DNA of 43,963 nucleotides. It comes from Spirochaetales bacterium (GTDB lineage Bacteria; Spirochaetota; Spirochaetia; SZUA-6; JAFGRV01). A program made the translations under genes and the position numbers. Positions within the stretch are counted from its first letter, which is position 1, and every line of letters starts with the position of its first letter. The stretch covers positions 1 to 43,963 of the forward strand of contig JAFGKU010000021.1 in NCBI GenBank assembly GCA_016928415.1. The letters run 5' to 3'. Shown piece by piece: positions 16,107 through 24,613 of this stretch. The notes beneath the pieces are model-generated. The model saw nothing but the letters and a program-made list of their open reading frames with translations, did no database searches and was not told the DNA's origin.

Positions 16107-18320
16107 TCAGTATTCCTTTCCCTTGGGGGCGAGGAATTTATTGTAGAACCTCTTTATTTGAAAATCCGCGTCCTCCAGTTCTTCCGTGGAATAGACTATG
16201 TGGGGCAGGATATAGACCACGATCTCGCTGTTGTTCACGACATCTTTAACGCTTTGAAACAGGAGCCCAAGGAGGGGAATGTCTCCCAGAATCGGGACTT
16301 TGGAGGTCTTCTTGTTTATGTCCTGTTTTATCAGTCCACCGATGGAAATGAGTTTTCCGGATTCGGTGCTCGTGAACGTCTTTATCGTTTTATCGAAAGT
16401 AGTTCCCAGGTCGCCTGAAGCTATAGCGGGCTCTGATCCGGTTTTTTTCATCGACATGTCGATATCCATCGTGATCATCCTGTCGCCGGAAGCCGTGCCC
16501 TCCACGGCCAGTGAGAATCCGGTACTGACCGTTGTTTCCGGGCCGGTGAATTCCGTTTTCCCGGTTGTCGAATTGACGACAGGAGAACGGAAACGATGGT
16601 TCTCCTGGTCCTGGAAACTCAATTTTTTCCCCGATTGGCCAGTAAGGGTTGTGTCCGCCAGTACATTGGCGGTATTGTCACTCAGCGATAAACTTAAATT
16701 GGCAGCAAAGGCTATTCCCATGGCTCCGGTCACATCAAAATTCAGATCAAAATTAACCAGACTGCTCAAATTAACATTGGCCGATAAAGGATCCGTTCCC
16801 CCTGCGACGGTATAGTCCGGCGTCCATTCAAGCGTATTCCCCTTTTGATAGGATATTACCAGCAGTTGATACCTGATCTGAGGCACGGGCTGATCAAAGG
16901 CTTCCAGTTCCTTTAGAAAATCCTCTTTTTTCTCCTTGGGTCCCTTGAAAAAAACAAGATACGGATCGTCGGAAACGATGACATCCTCTTTTGCCACCGA
17001 CGGCGGCAGGGCCTTGACGAGGCTTTCCGCCTTGATGTATTTCAGCTTTATGGGTGTTGATTCCGGCGCCCTGTCCAGCAATGCTATGTAATCGTCCATG
17101 ATTTCCTTGCTTTCCGGTGACAGCTGGATAATCACCGAATTGCTTTCCTGTATGACGATCGTTTCGAAATTACGCAGCGGTACGGGGAACATGGACTTGA
17201 TCATGTTCGCCTTGATGTATTTCAGGTCGTACCGGTAATACCCCGCCTTGGTCATGGGCGTGTCGATTTCCCTGATGAATTCGATCAGGGGTTTTGTCTC
17301 GTCCTGGCTCCCGTATAACACGATGGTATTCGTGTTCGTGTCAAGCCTGTAGAATTTACTCGATCCCAGTTCCGAGGGCAAAAGCCTCTGGACATCCATG
17401 GGCGTAATATATTTCAATGGAATCAGCGTCGTGTCCCAGAATTTCCGCATGACATCGCGCGGGTTCATTTCGACGATGTAATAGATGCCGTTCACTATTT
17501 TATAATCCGCTCCCACTTTTTCACAAATGAGCCTGAGCATCTGGTCGAAAGGTTTGGCCTTGAAGGAAAGCCTGTCCACGATCACGTCCCTGTTGAGCAG
17601 GTTCTGCATTTCCAGCTGTTCCATGCCGAAGAGCTGTTTGTACAGGGCGCCGGAACGCTCGTTTTCCTTGTTGATGTAATAAAGGCCGCTGCTTGAGTCC
17701 TTGTAAAAGTGAAGGGGCTGGTCTTTCCATTTTTCTCCCTGCACCGGATTGGGAGTGGGGGAGGGCATGAATTTTCGCTTGATCGAATACACGTTCGGTT
17801 CTATGACCAGCTCAAACTCCTTGTGCAGGGGTTTCATGATGATGTCCTTGAGAAAATCCTCGGGGGTGATATCATAATTGTGTATTATCAGCGTGTCGGG
17901 GGGTAACGGCGGTTCTATATAAATGGTTTTTCCGATGACCCGGGAGGTGGCATTCAGAATGCTTTTTATCGGTACGTCCTCCGCATCCATTTTCATTTTA
18001 TCCTTATCATGGTCGTATTCCGCGTATATCCTCGAAACATAGTAAATATCGTCCTCTATGCGGAGGTACAGCTTGTAGGCCGCCAGAAAAAGCCTCAGGG
18101 CTTTTTCCGCATCCACGTTTATGAACCGGAAAGTGGCCGTTCCCGTAACCGTTTCATCCGGTACGATGGATTTTCCCAGTTCACCCGACAGGAAAATGAG
18201 GATGTCTATGATCTGGGCATTGGGGAAATTCATGTCCTTTATAATGCCTGCAAAAATGTAAGGGGATATAAAGGAGAACAAAACCAGAAGGATAATTAAT
18301 TTTTTGGTAAATTTACGCAT
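16107..18320 (-). CDS. gspD: Type II secretion secretin GspD
   Basis: The 737-residue protein has a signal peptide (MRKFTKKLIILLVLFSFISPYIFA), periplasmic N domains with the usual MNFPNAQIIDILIFLSGELG start, and a proline-rich linker (FMPSPTPNPVQGEKW) that is unusual inside the N-domain region. The C-terminal secretin domain carries the signature VPILGDIPLLGLLFQSVKD and ends in EIVVYILPHIV. It forms the outer-membrane channel. It overlaps the prepilin peptidase gene by eight bases. Confidence 0.93.
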   Translation of the reverse strand: MRKFTKKLIILLVLFSFISPYIFAGIIKDMNFPNAQIIDILIFLSGELGKSIVPDETVTGTATFRFINVDAEKALRLFLAAYKLYLRIEDDIYYVSRIYAEYDHDKDKMKMDAEDVPIKSILNATSRVIGKTIYIEPPLPPDTLIIHNYDITPEDFLKDIIMKPLHKEFELVIEPNVYSIKRKFMPSPTPNPVQGEKWKDQPLHFYKDSSSGLYYINKENERSGALYKQLFGMEQLEMQNLLNRDVIVDRLSFKAKPFDQMLRLICEKVGADYKIVNGIYYIVEMNPRDVMRKFWDTTLIPLKYITPMDVQRLLPSELGSSKFYRLDTNTNTIVLYGSQDETKPLIEFIREIDTPMTKAGYYRYDLKYIKANMIKSMFPVPLRNFETIVIQESNSVIIQLSPESKEIMDDYIALLDRAPESTPIKLKYIKAESLVKALPPSVAKEDVIVSDDPYLVFFKGPKEKKEDFLKELEAFDQPVPQIRYQLLVISYQKGNTLEWTPDYTVAGGTDPLSANVNLSSLVNFDLNFDVTGAMGIAFAANLSLSLSDNTANVLADTTLTGQSGKKLSFQDQENHRFRSPVVNSTTGKTEFTGPETTVSTGFSLAVEGTASGDRMITMDIDMSMKKTGSEPAIASGDLGTTFDKTIKTFTSTESGKLISIGGLIKQDINKKTSKVPILGDIPLLGLLFQSVKDVVNNSEIVVYILPHIVYSTEELEDADFQIKRFYNKFLAPKGKEY

Positions 18321-18786
18321 ACATGATAATCCTTAATAATGGGTCTTTCAGAAAGTAAGCAATGACGAAGCCGATGCCTAAAAACGGTGCAAACGGAATC
18401 CCCATCGTCCGGTCCCATTTTTTTATTTGCATAAGAAAAAGGCCCGTAACGGAGCCTGTCAAAGAAGCAAGGAAAACAGTGAGAATCCACCCGGGAAGAC
18501 CGATGCCGCAGGCCAGCAATGCCGAAAGCTTGGCGTCACCGAGACCTATTTTCCCCCTGGTCACGAACCAGATGGCGGCGAAAAAAAGAAACCCGACAAT
18601 CCCGTCAAGCAGAAACCAGAATGAAACTTCGTCCGCCAGGAAAAGCCTTACCGGAATAATCACAATAAACCCCGCTATAATGAAAATATCGGGAATTCTT
18701 TTTTCTTTAGCATCGATTATTGCCACGGGAATTAAAAGGGCCGAAAGAATTCCGAATGATAGCCATGAGCCTATTATTGATTTCAT
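18313..18786 (-). CDS. Type 4 prepilin peptidase (short, A24 family)
   Basis: The 157-residue membrane protein has the two catalytic aspartates of A24 peptidases, in AIIDAKEKRIPD near residue 25 and in GLGDAKL near residue 81 (the GxGD motif), and the conserved IPFAPFLGIG. It lacks the N-terminal methyltransferase domain and the cysteine zinc site of PilD/GspO, so it is a cleavage-only form. It is the first gene of the secretion operon and would process the four pseudopilins encoded downstream. Confidence 0.88.
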   Translation of the reverse strand: MKSIIGSWLSFGILSALLIPVAIIDAKEKRIPDIFIIAGFIVIIPVRLFLADEVSFWFLLDGIVGFLFFAAIWFVTRGKIGLGDAKLSALLACGIGLPGWILTVFLASLTGSVTGLFLMQIKKWDRTMGIPFAPFLGIGFVIAYFLKDPLLRIIMYA

Positions 18787-18826
18787 GTCCGTAACTGTTT
18801 TACCTTTTTTATCGTAATCTCATTCT

Positions 18827-18855
18827 ACTTTAATATGAAATCCCGCCATTGTCAA
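18827..18855 (-). promoter_or_regulatory. Promoter of the type II secretion operon
   Basis: On the minus strand TTGACA (18855-18850) and TAAAGT (18832-18827) are separated by 17 bases, about 40 bases before the peptidase start at 18786. All downstream genes to 8138 overlap or are closely spaced, so this could drive the whole 10.6-kb operon. Confidence 0.6.
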
Positions 18856-19009
18856 GGTTGTAAGTTGAGCGGGATACGGCATCAAAATAAGTCATTTTTC
18901 CCGTTGCCGGTGAATTTTATGCCAGGCACCTTATTTACAATTCATGTCTTTTTTTGTAGTTTTCCTTAAGGATTATTTTTAGTAAACCTGGATGCGAAAG
19001 GAGCATAGC

Positions 19010-19852
19010 ATGTGGGATTATACGGATAAAGTAATGGACCATTATGAGCACCCGCGGAATGTCGGTGAGATCGAAAATGCCGATGCGGTAGGGGAAGTCG
19101 GGTCCATAGCCTGTGGTGACGCATTGAAATTAACATTGAAAATCAAGGACGGCAAGATTGCTGATGCCAAATTCAAGACTTTCGGCTGTGGGAGCGCCAT
19201 AGCTTCGGCATCCGCCCTCACGGAAATGATCAAGGGTAAAACAATTGAAGAAGTCAAGAAAATTACCAATAATGATATCGTCTCTTTCCTGGGAGGCCTG
19301 CCAAAGGAGAAAATGCATTGTTCCGTCATGGGGGCCGAAGCCCTTGAAGAGGCTCTCGCCTTTTACCGCGGTGAAAAAAAGGTTGCCGACCCGGATAATG
19401 TCGGCGAGGTTGTCTGCAAATGTTTCAATGTCACGGATCAGAAAATCAGGCGGGTGGCCCTCGCCAACAATCTGCATACGGTCGAGGAAATCACCAATTA
19501 CACCAAGGCCGGCGGCGGATGCGGGTTATGTGTGGACCAGATACAGGCTTTGCTCGATGATGTGTGGAAGAATGAAAATACCGGAAAAAGGGAGCATGTG
19601 AAGCCGAAGCTGTCGTTTTTACAGAAAGTAAAGATGATTGAAAAGGTCATTAATGACGAAATCCGGCCCATACTGAACAGGGACGGAGGCGACCTTGAAC
19701 TGGTGGATATTCAGGGCAACAAGGTCGTTGTCAGGCTTTTTGGCACCTGCCAGGGATGCCATGCATCGCAGTTGACACTCTCCGGGCTGGTGGAGCATAA
19801 ATTGAAGGAATTGGTGGATGATTCACTGGAAGTGGTGGAACATGAAGGATAA
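19010..19852 (+). CDS. nifU: Fe-S cluster scaffold NifU (three-domain)
   Basis: NifU is the scaffold on which Fe-S clusters are assembled. The 280-residue protein has the IscU-like domain with its three cysteines (ACGDALKL, FGCGSAIASA, HCSVMGAEAL), a central BFD-like 2Fe-2S domain (VCKCFNVTDQ...GGGCGLC) and a C-terminal Nfu domain with GTCQGCHAS. ATG 19010 is preceded by AAAGGAG at seven bases; an upstream ATG at 18992 would place that site inside the gene. No nitrogenase genes are visible, so it probably serves general Fe-S assembly, as in other bacteria that use a NIF-type system. nifS follows with an 11-base overlap. Confidence 0.94.
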   Translation: MWDYTDKVMDHYEHPRNVGEIENADAVGEVGSIACGDALKLTLKIKDGKIADAKFKTFGCGSAIASASALTEMIKGKTIEEVKKITNNDIVSFLGGLPKEKMHCSVMGAEALEEALAFYRGEKKVADPDNVGEVVCKCFNVTDQKIRRVALANNLHTVEEITNYTKAGGGCGLCVDQIQALLDDVWKNENTGKREHVKPKLSFLQKVKMIEKVINDEIRPILNRDGGDLELVDIQGNKVVVRLFGTCQGCHASQLTLSGLVEHKLKELVDDSLEVVEHEG

Positions 19853-21032
19853 GACCATCTATCTCGATAACAATGCCACCACGGCCGTTGCCCCGGAAGT
19901 GGTGGAAGCCATGCTTCCCTTTTTTACCGACAGTTACGGGAATCCTTCCAGCATGCATAATTTCGGCGGAAGGGTGCACAGGGAACTGGAAAAGGCAAGG
20001 GAAAAGGTGGCTCAGCTGCTTTCCTGTGAACCGTATGAAATCATTTTCACTTCCTGCGGTACTGAAAGCGCCAATTTCGCGCTGCGGGGCATCATGGAAG
20101 CGTATCCGGAGAAAAGGCATATCATCACGACCAAGGTGGAACACCCCTGCATCAAAAACCAGATTCCCTGGTTCGATGAACGCGGCGTACGCGTGACGGA
20201 ATTACGCGTCGACAGGAAGGGCAGGCTGGACCTTGACGAATTATCCGCGGCGATAACGAAAAATACATTGCTTATATCCTGCATGTATGCCAATAATGAA
20301 ACCGGCGTTATTTTCCCGGTTGACAGGATCGCTTCCATGGCAAGGGAGAGGGGAGTCTATTTCCACACCGATGCGGTCCAGGCCGTGGGTAAAATAAAAA
20401 TCAGCTTAAAGGATCTTCCCGTCGACCTTTTATCCTTTTCCGGGCATAAACTACACGCACCCAAGGGAGTCGGTGTGCTTTATGTCAGGAGAGGCACGAA
20501 AATCCGTCCGTTTATCATAGGCGGGCACCAGGAGAGAAATTTAAGGGGAGGCACGGAAAACGTTCCCTACATAATCGGCCTCGGGAAGGCCTGTGAACTG
20601 GCAGCTGAACATCTGTTTGATGAGAATAACCAGGTGAAAAAACTGCGGGATAAACTTGAGAAAGGGATATTGGCCAGTATCCCCAATACGGAGGTCAACG
20701 GCCATACGGAAGACCGGCTGCCGAACACGACGAATATCGGCATACATTTCGTGGAAGGGGAAGCCCTGCTGCTTGCCCTGAGCAAGGAAAACATCTGTGC
20801 TTCCACCGGTTCGGCCTGTGCTTCGGGTTCTCTCCAGCCCTCCCATGTTTTGCGGGCAATGGGTATTCCTTTTACAAGTATTCACGGGTCTCTCCGCCTG
20901 TCGCTTTCCCGCTACAATACGGAAAGTGAAATCGATCAGGTGCTGGAAATTCTGCCTGGAATTGTAGATAAACTGAGGGCTATTTCACCGTTTAAAAATC
21001 TTGAGGATGTAACGCATTTTGGAACCGAATAA
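19842..21032 (+). CDS. nifS: Cysteine desulfurase NifS
   Basis: NifS is a PLP enzyme that takes sulphur from cysteine and passes it to NifU. The 396-residue protein has YLDNNATTAV at its start, MYANNETGVIFPV, HTDAVQAVGK, the PLP lysine in SFSGHKLHAPKG and the persulphide-forming cysteine in STGSACASGS. It starts at ATG 19842 within the end of nifU, giving MKDKTIYLDNNATT as in homologues. It converges with the next gene, 12 bases away. Confidence 0.94.
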   Translation: MKDKTIYLDNNATTAVAPEVVEAMLPFFTDSYGNPSSMHNFGGRVHRELEKAREKVAQLLSCEPYEIIFTSCGTESANFALRGIMEAYPEKRHIITTKVEHPCIKNQIPWFDERGVRVTELRVDRKGRLDLDELSAAITKNTLLISCMYANNETGVIFPVDRIASMARERGVYFHTDAVQAVGKIKISLKDLPVDLLSFSGHKLHAPKGVGVLYVRRGTKIRPFIIGGHQERNLRGGTENVPYIIGLGKACELAAEHLFDENNQVKKLRDKLEKGILASIPNTEVNGHTEDRLPNTTNIGIHFVEGEALLLALSKENICASTGSACASGSLQPSHVLRAMGIPFTSIHGSLRLSLSRYNTESEIDQVLEILPGIVDKLRAISPFKNLEDVTHFGTE

Positions 21033-21044
21033 TAGAAATTATTT

Positions 21045-21329
21045 TCAGGATTTTCTGTCTATTTTATCCCTGTGATCGCTGCACAACCTGTACAATTTCT
21101 TAGTTCTGGGATTTTTTTCCTTGACTTTGGCGCCGCAGATGACACAAAGACCGTTTTCACGCCGTTTGTGGTACAACCGGGCAAATCTCTCAGACCCGGA
21201 GGCCTTGTACTTGCTGACCTGAATCCTCAAACCCTTGAAGAGGTAAATTCCTATTGATGATTCAAGGCCTTTTTTAAAATTATCCGTGATTTGTTTTAAC
21301 CTGGTTGATGTAATCGTGGTTGGTTCCAT
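21045..21329 (-). CDS. Small putative zinc-binding protein of unknown function
   Basis: I do not recognise this 94-residue basic protein. Its C-terminal third has two paired metal-ligand candidates, CVIC near residue 62 and LCSDH near 84, spaced like a zinc ribbon or a short treble-clef finger. The N-terminal two thirds are predicted helical and Lys/Arg-rich. A clear promoter and an AAAAGGAG site seven bases before the ATG support it being a real gene. Nucleic-acid binding is a guess from charge and zinc motif. Confidence 0.75.
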   Translation of the reverse strand: MEPTTITSTRLKQITDNFKKGLESSIGIYLFKGLRIQVSKYKASGSERFARLYHKRRENGLCVICGAKVKEKNPRTKKLYRLCSDHRDKIDRKS

Positions 21330-21373
21330 ATGGTTTCTCCTTTTTTTTCATGGGATCACTTTCTATTTTTATC

Positions 21374-21402
21374 ACTATATTATGTATCCATTGAATGATC
21401 AA
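21374..21402 (-). promoter_or_regulatory. Promoter of the small zinc-binding protein gene
   Basis: On the minus strand TTGATC (21402-21397) and TATAGT (21379-21374) are 17 bases apart, leaving a leader of about 38 bases before the ATG at 21329. Confidence 0.6.
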
Positions 21403-21594
21403 TCTGTTTTTATAAAAAAACGTCAATAAAATCGAAATTTGATTGTTAAGTATAATGTAATTTTACCGTATGTTGCGCGCGAATATGGTTCGGCCTGTTC
21501 CTGATCTCATGAAGATGCTTTCAATACCCCCGTTTATCCGGAATTACCCGTTTTTGGTCATCGCCGCCGGCAATTTTCAATCGGCATTACTCTC

Positions 21595-21622
21595 TTGACT
21601 TTATCATGCCATATTGGATAAT
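21595..21622 (+). promoter_or_regulatory. Promoter of def-fmt-PASTA operon, giving a near-leaderless mRNA
   Basis: TTGACT at 21595-21600 and GATAAT at 21617-21622 are 16 bases apart. Transcription would begin about 21629-21630, only four or five bases before the def ATG at 21634. No Shine-Dalgarno sequence is present. Confidence 0.55.
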
Positions 21623-21633
21623 TTATCAATGCT

Positions 21634-22137
21634 ATGATTGATGTTATAACTCTGGGGAATGAACTCCTCAGGCAAAAATCGGCACCCGTGGAAGGTGTGG
21701 ATGAAAAACTCAGGCAATTCTTCAGGGACATGTTCGAAATAATGTCCCGCCAGAAGGGAGTCGGCCTGGCCGCCGTTCAGGTGAGCAGTCTTCTGCGGTT
21801 TTTCATTACGAATGTGCCGAAGGATAAACCCCGGATTTTTATAAATCCGGAAATTATAGAAACTTCCATAGAACAGGATGTTTATGAAGAAGGCTGTTTG
21901 AGTGTTCCCGGGGTGAATGCCGATATTGAAAGACCCAGTTCGGTCAAAATTCAAGCCTATAACGAAAAGGAACGTCCGTTCACCCTGTCCTGTGAAAACA
22001 ACCTGTTGGCCAGGGTCATCCAGCATGAACTCGATCATTTGAACGGTGTTTTGTTCATTGATCATCTGCCGGAAGGCCTGAAGCGGGAACTCGTAACGGA
22101 ATATATTAATAATAAGAAAAAGAAAGCCGCCTCCTGA
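21634..22137 (+). CDS. def: Peptide deformylase
   Basis: This metalloenzyme removes the formyl group from nascent proteins. The 167-residue protein has all three family motifs: GVGLAAVQ (residues about 43-50), EEGCLS with the metal-binding cysteine, and QHELDHLNG with the HExxH. It is directly followed by fmt, which adds the formyl group to initiator tRNA (ATGA overlap). The start lacks a ribosome binding site and lies very close to the predicted transcription start. Confidence 0.95.
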   Translation: MIDVITLGNELLRQKSAPVEGVDEKLRQFFRDMFEIMSRQKGVGLAAVQVSSLLRFFITNVPKDKPRIFINPEIIETSIEQDVYEEGCLSVPGVNADIERPSSVKIQAYNEKERPFTLSCENNLLARVIQHELDHLNGVLFIDHLPEGLKRELVTEYINNKKKKAAS

Positions 22138-23075
22138 TGAAGATTTTTTTCGCGGGTACTCCCGAATTCGCCGTACCGGCATTGCGGGAAATCGCCGAAA
22201 CGTTCAATGTCTGTGCCGTTCTTACGGCCCCGGACAAACCATCGGGCCGTTCAAAAAAAATAGCACACTCTCCCGTCAAAGAGCGCGCCTTATCCCTGAA
22301 AATTCCCGTTTTACAGCCCTTTCAACTGGATTCACCCTTTTTGGAACAAGTCCGGGACATTAAACCGGATATTCTGGTTGTCGTGGCTTACGGTAAAATA
22401 TTTAAAAAAGATTTCCTGGATTTGTTTCCTTTGGGAGGATTAAACTGCCATCCCTCCCTTCTTCCCCTTTTCCGGGGCCCGGCTCCCATCCCTGCCGCTA
22501 TTTTGTCAGGAGAAAAAGAGACGGGAGTCACCATACAAAGACTCGGCCTGAAGATGGACAGCGGTGAGGTCCTTTTACAGGAAAAAAGGCCTCTTGACGG
22601 ATCGGAAACAACCGGTTCATTAACGGCGGAATTCGCGGAGACGGGGGCCCGCATGCTGGTTTCCGTGCTTGGAAACATTCTTAACTCCCGGGATATGCAG
22701 GCAATGCAGCAGGATGAGGGAAAGGCCACGTTTTGCCGGTTGATAAACAAGGAGGAAGGAAAAATAGACTGGTCAATGCCGGCAGGCCGCATTGAACGGA
22801 TGATCAGGGCCTATACACCCTGGCCCCATGCCTATACCTCGTGGAATGACAAAATCATCCTCCTTCTGGAGGCGGAAATCTATAAAATTGAAAAAAAATC
22901 GGAAACTGCCTCTCCCGGAGAAGTGTTTGGTATAGACAAAGGGCATGGTATTCTGATAAATACAGGTGAAGGTGTTCTTTGTGTAAAAAGGCTCCAGGTA
23001 ATGACCAAAAAAGCCATGGATTATAAATCCTTTTTAAACGGGCATCCAAATTTTGTAGGGAGTGTTTTAGTGTGA
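22137..23075 (+). CDS. fmt: Methionyl-tRNA formyltransferase
   Basis: This enzyme formylates Met-tRNAfMet using 10-formyl-THF. The 312-residue protein begins MKIFFAGTPEFAVPAL and has KPSGRSKKIAHSPVK, the catalytic region NCHPSLLPLFRGPAPI (Asn and His visible) and VTIQRLGLKMDSGEVL, then the C-terminal tRNA-binding domain. Normal length. It overlaps def and the PASTA gene by four bases or fewer. Confidence 0.95.
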   Translation: MKIFFAGTPEFAVPALREIAETFNVCAVLTAPDKPSGRSKKIAHSPVKERALSLKIPVLQPFQLDSPFLEQVRDIKPDILVVVAYGKIFKKDFLDLFPLGGLNCHPSLLPLFRGPAPIPAAILSGEKETGVTIQRLGLKMDSGEVLLQEKRPLDGSETTGSLTAEFAETGARMLVSVLGNILNSRDMQAMQQDEGKATFCRLINKEEGKIDWSMPAGRIERMIRAYTPWPHAYTSWNDKIILLLEAEIYKIEKKSETASPGEVFGIDKGHGILINTGEGVLCVKRLQVMTKKAMDYKSFLNGHPNFVGSVLV

Positions 23076-24136
23076 GAGATTTTTTGGAGAATCTTTGGGA
23101 AAAAGTAAAGAGGCTGTTACCCAATTCAAGGTATGATGATAAGGAAACCAGGTACTTCAAGAACATAGTGTTGTTGATTATCGGCGTTCTGGGTACAATG
23201 ATTTTATTGGGAACATTGATTTTTTTCATCAGTTTGAAGGGCGAGAATAAAACCCTGGTTCCCGATGTTACCTCGAATGAAACGGTAAAGGTTGATATTA
23301 TAACGGCCATAATGAAGCTCCAGGAAAAACAACTGGTCCCGCATATCCAGATCAAGCATTCAACCACCCTGGAACGGGGATACATCCTTGAGCAGAAAGA
23401 GAATCCCGGCTCCGAGGTAAGACTGGGCCGGACCGTGCATCTTGTCGTAAGCATTGGCTCTTCAATTGACAAGATAGGAGATTATGTGGGCAAGAAATTG
23501 AGCCTGCTCAACCTGGAACTCCAGCAGGCTTTTGCATCTTCCGACAAGGCACTCCTGGAGATAAAGCAGCCCATCATGTTTGTCAATAATGAAGCGGAGT
23601 ACGGAACCATACTCGAACAGAAACCGGCTCCGGGCACCATGATTCAGGAAAACAAGATTATCTACCTGGAACTCGTTGTCAGCAAGGGCCCCGCGGGCAT
23701 GGAACGCGTGCTTGATGATTTCCGTGGCAAGCCGTTCAGTTTCGTCATGGCAAAACTCGCGGAACGGAATATACCTTTCGTATTCACTCTGACGAATGAA
23801 GAGAACAAATACAAGGGAGGGTACGTGGTTACCCAGGATCCTCCTCCCGATCAACCGGTCCCGGAAAACGGCGTGGTTTCCCTTGAAATAAACGAGGTCA
23901 CCAAACTGGATAAGGATGAGGTCTTTGGAATTTTTGAATATATCATCAATAAATATCCCACGGATGTGGACCTGAAGATAGTGGCCAAAATCGACGACGA
24001 GGAAGAAGTACTCCTCTCAATGAAGCATCCCGGCGGAAAAATTTCCATACCGTACGTTGTCAGGAGCGGCACTGAAATAATCCTGTATTTATTTGACAGG
24101 GAAGTAAAACGCCAGTACATAGTAAAACCGGAATAA
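23072..24136 (+). CDS. Membrane-anchored PASTA-domain protein
   Basis: The 354-residue protein has a cytoplasmic N-terminus, one membrane segment at about 30-52 (IVLLIIGVLGTMILLGTLIFFI) and a periplasmic part with about three PASTA repeats (VPDV...LVPHI...ILEQKENPGSEV, YGTILEQKPAPGTMI, GGYVVTQDPPPDQPV). There is no kinase domain. PASTA domains often bind peptidoglycan or muropeptides. A PASTA protein after fmt is known from Treponema, one reason for suspecting a spirochaete. The GTG start overlaps the fmt stop (GTGA). Confidence 0.85.
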   Translation: MRDFLENLWEKVKRLLPNSRYDDKETRYFKNIVLLIIGVLGTMILLGTLIFFISLKGENKTLVPDVTSNETVKVDIITAIMKLQEKQLVPHIQIKHSTTLERGYILEQKENPGSEVRLGRTVHLVVSIGSSIDKIGDYVGKKLSLLNLELQQAFASSDKALLEIKQPIMFVNNEAEYGTILEQKPAPGTMIQENKIIYLELVVSKGPAGMERVLDDFRGKPFSFVMAKLAERNIPFVFTLTNEENKYKGGYVVTQDPPPDQPVPENGVVSLEINEVTKLDKDEVFGIFEYIINKYPTDVDLKIVAKIDDEEEVLLSMKHPGGKISIPYVVRSGTEIILYLFDREVKRQYIVKPE

Positions 24137-24156
24137 CCGGGGTATTAGTAAGTCAC

Positions 24157-24185
24157 TTGACAAATGCCGGTGGCTAAAGTAGAAT
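24157..24185 (+). promoter_or_regulatory. Promoter of tRNA-Gly(CCC)
   Basis: TTGACA at 24157-24162 and TAGAAT at 24180-24185, 17 bases apart. The predicted start lies a few bases before the tRNA at 24196. Confidence 0.7.
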
Positions 24186-24195
24186 ATTCAACAAA

Positions 24196-24266
24196 GCGAG
24201 CGTCGTATAAAGGTAATACCCAAGCTTCCCAAGCTTGTGCAGAGGGTTCGATTCCCTTCGCTCGCT
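24196..24266 (+). tRNA. tRNA-Gly (anticodon CCC)
   Basis: A full cloverleaf can be drawn: acceptor GCGAGCG/CGCTCGC, D stem GTAT/ATAC, anticodon stem CAAGC/GCTTG with loop TTCCCAA (anticodon CCC), and T arm GAGGG-TTCGATT-CCCTT. The discriminator is T, as usual for bacterial tRNA-Gly. CCA is not encoded. Confidence 0.93.
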
Positions 24267-24275
24267 TTAATACTT

Positions 24276-24310
24276 AAGCTTTCACTAAAAAAAGTGAAAG
24301 CTTTTTTTTT
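24276..24310 (+). terminator. Rho-independent terminator after tRNA-Gly(CCC)
   Basis: Eleven-base perfect arms AAGCTTTCACT/AGTGAAAGCTT with a loop of six A, followed by a run of T. Confidence 0.9.
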
Positions 24311-24315
24311 AACCT

Positions 24316-24334
24316 AAGGGAATCGAACGGGTAT
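24316..24334. repeat. tRNA T-arm fragment, possible attachment-site remnant
   Basis: AAGGGAATCGAAC at 24316-24328 is the exact inverse complement of the T-arm of tRNA-Gly(CCC) at 24246-24258. In the same orientation, 24318-24334 matches 15 of 17 bases of the tRNA-Gly(TCC) T arm on the plus strand at 35339-35355. The rest of the tRNA is absent. This is where a displaced tRNA 3' end would lie if the segment up to 35329 had inserted at tRNA-Gly(TCC). Because T arms are alike among tRNAs, the true source cannot be fixed. Confidence 0.4.
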
Positions 24335-24528
24335 TAACGTGTGTACCGTCAAATGGTTGTCAGATTTTTTAACAGGTATTTGGCGGTATGAACATAAATT
24401 CATACATTGTATATCGACACTACCCCGCTTTTAGTAGTTGGTACGTGGAAACTATTTGGATTTTGATTGTTCCATAAAGCTCAAAACATAAAAAATCTAA
24501 AATTCTTTTAAAATCTTACATTTTTTTA

Positions 24529-24557
24529 TTGACTAAATATTGATTTTTAATTAATAA
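24529..24557 (+). promoter_or_regulatory. Promoter of the MarR gene overlapping a palindromic operator
   Basis: TTGACT at 24529-24534 and TAATAA at 24552-24557, 17 bases apart. Between and over the -10 lies TTGATT-TTT-AATTAA (24540-24554), a dyad with one mismatch. Its position would block RNA polymerase and suggests autorepression. The predicted start near 24564 also excludes a start codon at 24557. Confidence 0.5.
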
Positions 24558-24613
24558 TGTACCAAGCAATTATTGCTACTAGCATACATTTTACAATTGA
24601 AAAGGAAAATATC

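Noticed and set aside
19010-21032. Part of a nitrogen-fixation cluster
   Set aside because: nifU and nifS occur alone; no nitrogenase or other nif genes are nearby, so general Fe-S assembly is the simpler reading.
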